DNA from: Kosakonia oryziphila
GTDB lineage: Bacteria; Pseudomonadota; Gammaproteobacteria; Enterobacterales; Enterobacteriaceae
DNA: 45,553 nt
Assembly: GCF_900094795.1 (NCBI RefSeq)
Contig: NZ_FMBC01000039.1
Span: 1 to 45,553, forward strand
Direction: 5' to 3'
Positions 1 through 6,911 of this stretch are shown here, piece by piece. How positions within the stretch are numbered: the stretch's first letter is position 1; each line of letters opens with the position of its first letter. The translations under genes and the position numbers were made by a program. The notes below the pieces were generated by a model. The model did no database searches. It worked only from the letters and a program-made list of their open reading frames with translations, and was not told the origin of the DNA.

Positions 1-7
1 ATTCGTT

Positions 8-1030
8 ATGACCATCACGACAGTCGGTATAGATCTTGCTAAAAATGTGTTCGCTGTTCACGGTGTTGACCAGAATGGCAAAACCGTTCTGATTAAATCC
101 AGAGTAACCCGCACCGCTCTTCCCGGGCTGATTGCTGGTTTGCCGCCCTGTGTTATCGGAATGGAGGCCTGTTCCGGAGCTCATTACTGGGCAAGACTGT
201 TCCGGCAGTATGGTCATGAGCCCCGTCTGATGGCCGCGAAATTTGTATCGCCTTACCGCATGGCCGGTAAATCAGGGAAAAATGATGCAGCTGATGCTCA
301 GGCTATCTGCGAAGCAGTCTGCCGACCACATATGCGGTTTGTGCCAGTTAAGGATGAAAGCCAGCAGGCGATGCAGTGCCTGCATCGCACTCGTCAGGGA
401 TTTATCGAAGAGAAAACAGCAACGTATAATCGTCTGCGAGGATTGATATCTGAATTCGGTGTCATCGCGCCACAAAGTACGGATGCATTGCGACACATGG
501 TGTCTGCACAGAAGAATTCTTTACCACTTCAGGTTCAGCAATGTGTTGATGATTTGCTGGAGCACGTTGCTCGCATCGAAGCCAACATAGCTGAATATGA
601 CCGAATTTTGTCCCGAATGGCCAAAACAGATCATCGCAGTCAGCAGCTGATGGAACTGAAAGGCGTTGGCCCCACAACGGCCTGTGCGCTGGTCGCCAGC
701 ATCGGTAATGCACATGATTTTAAGAATGGGCGCCAGCTGGCAGCCTGGCTGGGTCTTACGCCATCGCAGTACAGCAGCGGCGGAAAGTCGAAACTTGGCA
801 GGATAACGAAAGCTGGTAATTCGTATCTGAGAACACTTCTGGTTCAGGGTGCCCGCTCGGTACTGATCGGGGCAGAGAAAAGGACTGATTCATTCAGTCG
901 TTGGGTCTGCTCACTGGTCGAACGCAGAGGATACTGGCGCGCTGTTGTTGCCATCGCTGCCAAAAATGCAAGACTATGCTGGGCATCATTGCATTACGGT
1001 GATGATTTCAGGCTGTACTCAGCCGGTTAA
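8..1030 (+). CDS. IS110-family transposase (IS1111-group type)
   Basis: A 340-residue DEDD recombinase that would move its insertion sequence through a bridge-RNA-guided reaction. The N-terminal RuvC-like domain is visible: GIDLAKN with the first Asp at residue 9, the GMEACSGAHYW block, and KNDAADA carrying the later acidic residues. The C-terminal Transposase_20 domain is also present: the LKGVGPTTACAL helix-hairpin-helix, then QYSSGGKSKLGRITKAGN, with the conserved Ser that acts as nucleophile in this family. Length is normal and the frame intact, so the protein may be active. Only 7 bases precede the ATG, so the left end of the element lies outside the window. The long structured non-coding stretch after the stop fits the IS1111 group, whose guide RNA lies on that side. 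That group assignment is inference. Confidence 0.93.
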   Translation: MTITTVGIDLAKNVFAVHGVDQNGKTVLIKSRVTRTALPGLIAGLPPCVIGMEACSGAHYWARLFRQYGHEPRLMAAKFVSPYRMAGKSGKNDAADAQAICEAVCRPHMRFVPVKDESQQAMQCLHRTRQGFIEEKTATYNRLRGLISEFGVIAPQSTDALRHMVSAQKNSLPLQVQQCVDDLLEHVARIEANIAEYDRILSRMAKTDHRSQQLMELKGVGPTTACALVASIGNAHDFKNGRQLAAWLGLTPSQYSSGGKSKLGRITKAGNSYLRTLLVQGARSVLIGAEKRTDSFSRWVCSLVERRGYWRAVVAIAAKNARLCWASLHYGDDFRLYSAG

Positions 1031-1084
1031 AGCACAAAGCAGCAGCTTAACCATCTGACCTGCAACTCGTTGATGATAAAGGGT

Positions 1085-1200
1085 TAGACCCCGTGAGGTA
1101 TATCTGATTATTGTACAGGATATTCGTATCCGCTTAACGAACAAGAGCCTCACGCGCGTCTTTCATCATGGCCCGAATCGATGACGATTCATCATGGCCG
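1085..1200 (+). ncRNA. Candidate IS110/IS1111 bridge-RNA region
   Basis: Non-coding tail after the IS110-family transposase. It contains nested complementary segments: GTGAGG at 1093-1098 can pair with CCTCAC at 1148-1153, enclosing a 5-bp hairpin with a TTCG loop (1118-1131). A 6-bp hairpin, GAATCG/CGATTC, lies at 1175-1190 and is flanked by direct copies of CATCATGGCC (1164-1173 and 1190-1199). IS1111-group elements are known to carry a guide RNA at this end, made of a basal stem and internal loops. The exact ends, the strand of the RNA and its guide segments cannot be fixed from one copy. Confidence 0.4.
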
Positions 1201-1261
1201 TTTATAGTACCGCAGTCTCTTCCCTTTATTTTTACTGTAGTGCAGACAGAAACCATAAAAA

Positions 1262-1279
1262 CCGGCGTTGACATGCCGG
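1262..1279. repeat. Hairpin near the presumed IS110 right end
   Basis: CCGGC and GCCGG separated by 8 bases. The string TTATAGTAC occurs just before this region (about 1202) and again just after it (about 1289). This could mark the subterminal part of the insertion sequence, but the exact boundary cannot be placed. Confidence 0.35.
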
Positions 1280-1324
1280 GGAAGCCCTTATAGTACAAAA
1301 ATTTCCGATCTCCAAACTGACCCC

Positions 1325-1353
1325 AACTTAGGGTTGTACGCCGGAACCCCAGA
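1325..1353. repeat. Left arm of a 29-bp inverted repeat
   Basis: Reverse complement of 1510-1538 with 26 of 29 positions identical; the shared core is TCTGGGGTTCCGGCGTA. The arms enclose about 156 bp with no convincing gene. Each arm is itself partly self-complementary (GGGGTTC against GAACCCC in the right arm). A degenerate third copy of the core is at 1796-1808. This suggests a miniature element or the ends of a decayed insertion sequence; the family is not recognised. Confidence 0.6.
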
Positions 1354-1509
1354 TTTTCCGCAACCAGTAACGGCGGGTATTGTCACGTAAACGACAGGTT
1401 GGGTGACAATGATTAAAACGACGGTTCTAATGCTGAAATCTGTCAAATAACCCGTCATTTATTCAGCGTCATGCAAATCAGATGTTTTTTTGCTTTAGTG
1501 ACGGAATTT

Positions 1510-1538
1510 TCTGGGGTTCCGGCGTAGAACCCCAACTT
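1510..1538. repeat. Right arm of a 29-bp inverted repeat
   Basis: Partner of 1325-1353. The right arm forms a perfect 7-bp hairpin by itself (GGGGTTC, 7-base loop, GAACCCC). It ends just before the stop codon of the small membrane gene at 1541-1732. Confidence 0.6.
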
Positions 1539-1540
1539 CA

Positions 1541-1732
1541 TTATTTTTTCCCAGGTTCGTACCTGGAAACGATCCAAATTATGACCACTGTAAAAACCGC
1601 AGTTGTTCCCCATGCAGAGTCCGGCCAAAATGTAACAGCCAGACAACCAAACGTAATAACTGATACACCGATTACCAGGAGGCTAAAGAAAAAGCGAATT
1701 TGCCATTTCATCCATTTTCTTAAGAAACTCAT
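1541..1732 (-). CDS. Small two-helix membrane protein, hypothetical
   Basis: A 63-residue protein beginning MSFLRKWMKWQ, with a basic N-terminus and two hydrophobic segments at about residues 13-36 and 44-57, ending in a basic tail. The topology is that of a small inner-membrane protein. A GGA element lies about 11 bases before the ATG, so the ribosome site is only moderate. The gene lies downstream of, and on the same strand as, the 1895-2170 gene, 162 bp away. No family was recognised. An 88-residue frame on the opposite strand overlaps it but has no membrane or domain character. It could be an orphan immunity-type protein, but nothing proves that. Confidence 0.45.
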   Translation of the reverse strand: MSFLRKWMKWQIRFFFSLLVIGVSVITFGCLAVTFWPDSAWGTTAVFTVVIIWIVSRYEPGKK

Positions 1733-1894
1733 CTTATTATCCGCATAATTGCTTCTGCTATCGCTTCGTCTGAGGACAAGAGCCGTATTAATGCCGGGTT
1801 CCGGCCTATAATGGGTTCTACTAAGAAATACATCATTTCCATCTGTTCAGAGTACAGTGCATGATAATACATCCCGTTTTGCTGCTTAAGGCGG

Positions 1895-2170
1895 TTAGCA
1901 ACACATCATATCAGCGATGATGTTTTTCCTCTTGTAGACCTCATATATGCACTTTATGAATCGTTGGTCTTCAGTTGATAGTTCTGTGCAGACATCCTTA
2001 TACTTATCGAAAAGACATGAACTGTACCATGAAGCTCTTTCTACCCCAGAGCGCACATCTTCCAGAGTGCTCCCACTGTTTTGCTTAACGCCGTTTACTG
2101 CACGGTCAAGAGCTACGGCTGCACTCCTGTCTGTTTCTAACCTGGATTTAATTATCGAAGATATAGACAT
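1895..2170 (-). CDS. Hypothetical 91-residue soluble protein
   Basis: Starts MSISSIIKSRLETDRS and ends with a Cys pair (MMCC). The ATG is preceded at suitable spacing by AAGGAAAA, a good purine-rich ribosome site. The composition is charged and likely mostly helical, with no signal peptide or membrane segment. It lies divergently from the two-gene membrane cassette at 2234-2676, with 63 bp between the start codons, so the two sides could share a control region. No domain was recognised. An 82-residue frame on the other strand overlaps it and looks less like a real protein. Confidence 0.5.
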   Translation of the reverse strand: MSISSIIKSRLETDRSAAVALDRAVNGVKQNSGSTLEDVRSGVERASWYSSCLFDKYKDVCTELSTEDQRFIKCIYEVYKRKNIIADMMCC

Positions 2171-2233
2171 TGTCGGTTTTCCTTTTCCATGTTAAATATT
2201 GCATTAAATGTACTATATCATGAGGGATTTATT

Positions 2234-2479
2234 TTGAAAAAATGGATTTTATCTATCATCTCACTTGTCGTTTCCTTTGTTTTATTTGTTTTTGTTATCT
2301 TTGAATTTTCATTCCGCTTTTTGACTGCTGATAATGTTATTGCTTTTATGGGGAAGTTGGGATTTTTAGGGTTTAGAGTTTCATTTGATTCTTGGGTTAT
2401 TTTTTTGATTTTATTGTCCATCTTGGGATCTTTGTTTGTTTCTGGTTTTGTTTTCTATAAACTTAATAAGGATAAGTAA
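2234..2479 (+). CDS. Small membrane protein, first gene of a coupled pair
   Basis: About 81 residues from a TTG start at 2234, which is favoured because GAGGGA sits 7 bases upstream and the protein then begins with a typical Lys-Lys-Trp N-terminus. An upstream ATG at 2189 would add 15 residues but lacks a clear ribosome site. Two strongly hydrophobic stretches (about residues 4-25 and 52-75) are separated by a short loop, and the protein ends NKDK. Its stop overlaps the next start (TAATG), indicating translational coupling. The DNA is very AT-rich compared with the nas genes nearby. It is not a recognised family; a two-helix immunity protein is one possibility. Confidence 0.55.
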   Translation: MKKWILSIISLVVSFVLFVFVIFEFSFRFLTADNVIAFMGKLGFLGFRVSFDSWVIFLILLSILGSLFVSGFVFYKLNKDK

Positions 2480-2676
2480 TGCGTTTTCTTTCGTCCTTTT
2501 TTAAGGAAATACTAGAGGATTTAACTGTCTACACAGTGATTATATTCCTTTTTATTTTTTACTATTTTGTTGTTCCCGATTTTTGGTTTTTATGTAGTTT
2601 GCTAACAATATTAATTGCCGGTGCTATTAAGGTTTATCGTGCACATAAGAAAAATAGTTTTAAAAATAATCGATAA
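2479..2676 (+). CDS. Small membrane protein, second gene of a coupled pair
   Basis: A 65-residue protein whose ATG overlaps the stop of the preceding gene, so the two are almost certainly co-translated. It has a short amphipathic N-terminus, two nearly continuous hydrophobic segments (about residues 17-32 and 36-50) and a basic tail (YRAHKKN). The region is AT-rich, suggesting horizontal origin. The gene ends only a few bases before the Tn3-family transposase remnant, so the pair may have been cargo of that transposon. No family was recognised. Confidence 0.55.
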   Translation: MRFLSSFFKEILEDLTVYTVIIFLFIFYYFVVPDFWFLCSLLTILIAGAIKVYRAHKKNSFKNNR

Positions 2677-2680
2677 TTAT

Positions 2681-2954
2681 CATTTCCAGGGAGGTTTGCA
2701 AAAATCTAAACAGGCCTTACCTGATGAAAACTAACGCAGTGGTGCTGTGGAACACGCTTTATATGCAGGAAGCCCTGAGCTGGATGCGCACTAATGGAGA
2801 AGAAACCGGGGATGAAAATATCGCCCGGTTATCTCCACTGATGCACGGGCATATCGATATGCTGGGGCATTATACGTTCACGCTACCGGAGGATATTTTG
2901 AAGGGAGAACTGAAAGCGTTAAATTTCAATTTAAACAATGAATTAGCTTCTTAG
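2681..2954 (+). pseudogene. 3' end of a Tn3-family transposase, frameshifted
   Basis: The frame starting at 2724 encodes the characteristic C-terminus of a Tn3-family TnpA: NAVVLWNTLYMQEAL, then ARLSPLMHGHIDMLGHYTF, ending LNFNLNNELAS. Upstream, a different frame (about 2690-2719) reads LQKSKQALPDEN, which joins naturally to the NAVVLW block if about two bases were lost near 2720. The rest of the transposase is absent, so the fragment is dead. It is followed immediately by the 38-bp transposon terminal repeat, confirming the identity. A short protein starting at 2724 is not expected to have a function. Confidence 0.88.
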
Positions 2955-2987
2955 CGTACGTTTTCGTTCCATTGGTCCTCAAACCCC
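2950..2987. repeat. 38-bp Tn3-family terminal inverted repeat
   Basis: It overlaps the tnpA stop and ends CAAACCCC at 2987, with the family-typical internal block TTTTCGTTCC. Read inward it begins GGGGTTTGAGG and ends in CTAAG, matching the general pattern of Tn3-type ends. The opposite end was not found between 1 and 2949, so the transposon is one-ended here. Confidence 0.88.
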
Positions 2988-3063
2988 ATAGAGCGCGATC
3001 ATTTTGCGAATGGTCAGTTTCTCCCGCAGGATCCGAGGGCCAGACATATACAATACTCATCAA

Positions 3064-3090
3064 TTAAGATGCATTTATAATACATCTTAA
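3064..3090. terminator. Perfect hairpin after the nas operon
   Basis: TTAAGATG and CATCTTAA (8 bp, perfect) around an 11-base loop, about 60-90 bases past the nasA stop. No strong T-run follows, so termination is plausible but not certain. The stretch 2988-3152 otherwise shows nothing coding. Confidence 0.4.
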
Positions 3091-3152
3091 AATTACTCCG
3101 TTGCACCTCATTTTTCGGACGAGATCCAGCACCTGGCTCCTCTGAACGGCCA

Positions 3153-6100
3153 CTAATAAACATCCCTCTGGTAGCGTTTTTCTCGTGCCAGTGCTGCCAC
3201 CCAGTCGTTGGCCTCATCGGCGCACATACCGCCAAAAGTTTGCGCCACCTGCTTTAACGCCGTATCGACATCTTTCGCCATGTGGCTGGCATCGCCACAG
3301 ACATAAAAACAGGCACCGTCGCACAGCCAGCGCCACAGCTCCGCCCCCTCTTCTACCATGCGATGCTGGACATAGATTTTTTCCGCCTGATCGCGGGAAA
3401 ACGCCGTGCTCAAGCGGTGCAGAACGCCGTCGCGCTGCCAGGCTTCCAGTTCATCCTGATACCAGAAATCCGTCGCTGCATGCTGCTCGCCAAAGAATAA
3501 CCAGTTGCGCCCTGCGGCAGCAGTGGCCTGTCGTTCCTGTAAGAAACCGCGAAACGGCGCGATACCGGTGCCCGCCCCCACCATAATCACCGCCGTTTGC
3601 GGGTTGGCAGGCAGACGGAAGTGTGGTGACGAGTGAATAAACACCGCCGCACTGGCCGCGCGATCAGCAAGAAACGTAGAGCAGACACCGCCACGCTGAT
3701 TTCCTTCGCCATAACGCACCGTCGCGACCGTCAGCGCTACTTGCTGCGGTGAAACCTGCGGGCTGGAGGAGATAGAATAGAAGCGCGGCTGTAAACGGCG
3801 CAGCACTGACAACCACGCCTGTGCCGGGGCGCGAACCGGGGACATAAGCAGCAGATCGCTAAGCTGGTGTTTCCACAGCCACTGCGGCAGCGCGGTCGGG
3901 TTGTCGAGCACTGTCTTGAGCGCTGCGTTGCCGGTTTGTTCGCAGACAAACCGCATGATTTCCGGGGTGATGCGCGTGATATCAATCTCGTTGGTCAGCG
4001 CTTCACGCAGTGTCATTTCGCCCTTATCGCTTAGTTGCACTGGCGTTTGCGCGTCCAGCTCCAGCAGGCGCAGTACCTTATCAACCTGCTGTGGGCAGTT
4101 GATCGGCCAGACGCCGAGCGCATCGCCCGCTTCGTAGTGCATACCGCTACCTTGCAAATCAAAAACAAGCTGGCGGATCTCTTTTTGCGCCAGCGGCGCA
4201 TTCAGCCGCTGGTTTACCACCAGCGGAACGGTTAACGGATGATGGCGGCTAAAGCCGGGTTTTTGTTGCGTTTCGCTGGCTTCCGCGCTTACTTCACCGA
4301 GCAGCGCGCGCTGCACCGCATTCAGCCACTGCTGCGCTGGCGCATTATCGCCTGCATCGCATTCATGACGCGCCACCAGCCGCTGTGCCCCCAGCGCTGC
4401 CAGTCGGGCATCAAGCTTACGGCCAAAGCCGCAAAACCGGTCGTAGCTGGCGTCGCCAAAGGCCAGCACGGAAAAAGCGGTACCGGTGAGTTCAGGCGCG
4501 CTGTCGCTGTCCAGTGCCGTCCATAGCGCCGCGCCGTTGTCCGGCGGATCGCCATCGCCAAAAGTACTGACAACCAATAACACATGCGAGGCAGCGGTAA
4601 TATCAGTCACGCCGACGCTCTCCATCCCACGCAGTTTTACCGCCTGTCCGGCATCGAGAAAATGCCCGGCGCAGCGGCGGGCAAAGGCCTGCGCATTGCC
4701 AGTCATCGACGCCCACAGCACCAGCAGCACACCCGGCGTGGCTTGCGCTGTTACGGTGGTTTTTTCGCTCACCACCGGCTGCTGCACGCTGCGCGTCAGT
4801 GCGACGGCGGCATGTTTCAGTTCCGGTTGCAGTGAAATGGGATCGACGGCGTCGCTGGTCACCGCGTTGATCGCCAGCTTGTCGCCAAACAGATCATTCC
4901 AGTGAAACGGCGCAAAACAGTTGCCAGGGCTGACCCGATCGGTGATCACCGCAGGCAACGTCGCCAACCCGCGTCGGGAGCGAATATCCACAAGCTCGCC
5001 CGCACGGATATTAAGCCGTTCGGCATCCTGTGGTGCGATTTCAACAAACGGACCAGGGTTGAGCTGGTTGAGCATCGGGATCTTGCCGGTTTTCGTCAGA
5101 GTATGCCATTGGTGCTGGACGCGCCCGGTATTCAGCACCAACGGAAATTCGTCGTCCGGCATCTCCACTGGTGCCAGATCCGGGCGGGCGAAGAATTGTG
5201 CCTTGCCGCTGGCGGTGGCGAAACGCACCCGCGCCGTGGTGGAGTGCTGAAGATAACGAATCGGGTGGCGTTGCTCTGTGTCACCCGGCGGGCACGGCCA
5301 TTGCAGCGGCATGTCACGCAGCCGCGCATGGCTGGCGCCGCGAATGTCATAGCCGGTATCCGGGTTATACGACTGGCGGATCTCGTCGAAGACGTCGGCG
5401 GCGCTGGTATAGGCAAATCCATTGGCATAACCCATTTCACAGGCCACGCGGGCAATAATTTGCCAGTCGGCCAGCGCCTCGCCCGGCGGCAAAACCACCT
5501 GCTGCATCAGCGTCATGGTGCGTTCAGAGTTGATCATTACTCCTTCGGCTTCCGCCCACAGTGCGCCCGGCAGCAAAATATCGGCATAGCGGTTGGTTTC
5601 GGTATCGAGAAACACATCCTGGGTGATCACCAGTTCCGCCTGTTGCAGCGCGGCAATCACCCTCTGGCGATTGGGCACCGTGGCAACTGGATTGGTGCAG
5701 ATTATCCAGCAGGCTTTAATTTTCCCGGCGCGCATCTCGTCGAACATCGACACCGTGCCGTGGCCGCTGTCGCTGCGCAGTGAACCCGGCGGACGCTGCC
5801 AGAGCTGCTCGACAAAAGCCCTGTCTTTTTCCACCAGCAGCGAGCGCTGGCCTGGCAATCCGGCTCCCATATAGCCTACTTCGCGCCCGCCCATCGCGTT
5901 TGGCTGCCCGGTCAGCGAGAACGGACCGCTGCCGGGGCGGCAAATCGCCCCCGTCGCCAGATGCAGATTGCACAGCGCATTGGTACTCCATGTGCCGTGG
6001 GTGCTCTGGTTCAGCCCCATTGTCCAGCAACTCATCCACTCGGTGGCTTCGCCAATCCACTGCGCCGCCTGGCAAATGTCCGCCTCCGCAAGCCCGGTAC

Positions 6101-6893
6101 GTTCAGCCACCTGCTGCGGTAAATAGTCCTGCAAGAAATCCGGCATCGCCTGCCAGCCTTCGGTGCAATGTTCAATAAACGCCTCGTCGATCTGGCCGTT
6201 CTGCACCAACAAGCCGAGTAAACCGTTCAGCAAAGCGAGGTCGGTGCCGGGTTTGATCTGTAAAAATAGCGAGGCTTTCTCCGCCGTGGCGGTACGGCGG
6301 GGATCGACGACAATCAGCTTTGCGCCTGCTTTGACCCTGTCCATCATGCGCAGGAACAGGATCGGGTGGCAGTCGGCCATGTTAGCGCCGATCACCAGAA
6401 AGAGATCGGCACGATCAAAATCGTCATAAGATCCTGGTGGCCCGTCAGCCCCCAGCGACAGTTTATAGCCGCTGGCGGCGCTGGCCATGCACAGGCGCGA
6501 ATTGGACTCGATATGTTGCGTGCCGATAAACCCCTTTGCCAGCTTGTTCGCCAGATACTGCGCTTCCAGTGACATTTGCCCGGACACATACAGCGCCAGC
6601 GCATCAGGGCCGTGATTATCGATAATGGCGCGCAGCCGTTGGGCGGTTTGCGTGATGGCGCTGTCGATGCCGACCGGCACCGGCTCCTGCTGGCGCGACG
6701 TACGCAGCCATGCACGATCCAGCCTGCCCGCCGCAGTAATCGCCTGCGCGCAGCTTTTGCCTTTGGTGCATAAACGCCCCTGATTGGTGGGGTGCGTTTT
6801 ATCCCCCACCACATTGATAATGCGCTGGTTTTCCACTTTCATAACCAGCCCGCAGCCTACCCCGCAATAAGGGCATACACTTTTTAGCTCCAT
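3153..6893 (-). CDS. nasA: Assimilatory nitrate reductase fused to a diflavin reductase
   Basis: A 1246-residue cytoplasmic enzyme that reduces nitrate to nitrite. Residues 1-560 are a molybdopterin oxidoreductase: the N-terminal 4Fe-4S cysteines are C7, C10, C14 and C42, and C135 (in NSRLCMASA) is the expected Mo ligand. A molydopterin-dinucleotide binding domain spans about 575-700. From about 718 a flavodoxin domain begins (WASMTGNAQAFA), followed by a CysJ-like FAD domain (RFYSISSSP near 1037) and an NAD(P)H domain (GAGTGIAPFRGF near 1111), ending RYQRDVY as CysJ proteins do. In Klebsiella oxytoca a separate NasC supplies electrons; no nasC is present here, so the fused module probably replaces it. 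The start follows nasB by 18 bp with a G-rich ribosome site. Last gene of the operon. Confidence 0.95.
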   Translation of the reverse strand: MELKSVCPYCGVGCGLVMKVENQRIINVVGDKTHPTNQGRLCTKGKSCAQAITAAGRLDRAWLRTSRQQEPVPVGIDSAITQTAQRLRAIIDNHGPDALALYVSGQMSLEAQYLANKLAKGFIGTQHIESNSRLCMASAASGYKLSLGADGPPGSYDDFDRADLFLVIGANMADCHPILFLRMMDRVKAGAKLIVVDPRRTATAEKASLFLQIKPGTDLALLNGLLGLLVQNGQIDEAFIEHCTEGWQAMPDFLQDYLPQQVAERTGLAEADICQAAQWIGEATEWMSCWTMGLNQSTHGTWSTNALCNLHLATGAICRPGSGPFSLTGQPNAMGGREVGYMGAGLPGQRSLLVEKDRAFVEQLWQRPPGSLRSDSGHGTVSMFDEMRAGKIKACWIICTNPVATVPNRQRVIAALQQAELVITQDVFLDTETNRYADILLPGALWAEAEGVMINSERTMTLMQQVVLPPGEALADWQIIARVACEMGYANGFAYTSAADVFDEIRQSYNPDTGYDIRGASHARLRDMPLQWPCPPGDTEQRHPIRYLQHSTTARVRFATASGKAQFFARPDLAPVEMPDDEFPLVLNTGRVQHQWHTLTKTGKIPMLNQLNPGPFVEIAPQDAERLNIRAGELVDIRSRRGLATLPAVITDRVSPGNCFAPFHWNDLFGDKLAINAVTSDAVDPISLQPELKHAAVALTRSVQQPVVSEKTTVTAQATPGVLLVLWASMTGNAQAFARRCAGHFLDAGQAVKLRGMESVGVTDITAASHVLLVVSTFGDGDPPDNGAALWTALDSDSAPELTGTAFSVLAFGDASYDRFCGFGRKLDARLAALGAQRLVARHECDAGDNAPAQQWLNAVQRALLGEVSAEASETQQKPGFSRHHPLTVPLVVNQRLNAPLAQKEIRQLVFDLQGSGMHYEAGDALGVWPINCPQQVDKVLRLLELDAQTPVQLSDKGEMTLREALTNEIDITRITPEIMRFVCEQTGNAALKTVLDNPTALPQWLWKHQLSDLLLMSPVRAPAQAWLSVLRRLQPRFYSISSSPQVSPQQVALTVATVRYGEGNQRGGVCSTFLADRAASAAVFIHSSPHFRLPANPQTAVIMVGAGTGIAPFRGFLQERQATAAAGRNWLFFGEQHAATDFWYQDELEAWQRDGVLHRLSTAFSRDQAEKIYVQHRMVEEGAELWRWLCDGACFYVCGDASHMAKDVDTALKQVAQTFGGMCADEANDWVAALAREKRYQRDVY

Positions 6894-6911
6894 TTTTGCC
6901 CCCGTTGCGGC

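Noticed and set aside
1482-1748. 88-codon plus-strand frame
   Set aside because: It overlaps the inverted repeat and the better-shaped minus-strand membrane gene; no recognised domain.
4902-5783. 293-codon frame opposite nasA
   Set aside because: It is a shadow of the GC-rich nasA coding strand, low in hydrophobic order and without any domain or ribosome site.
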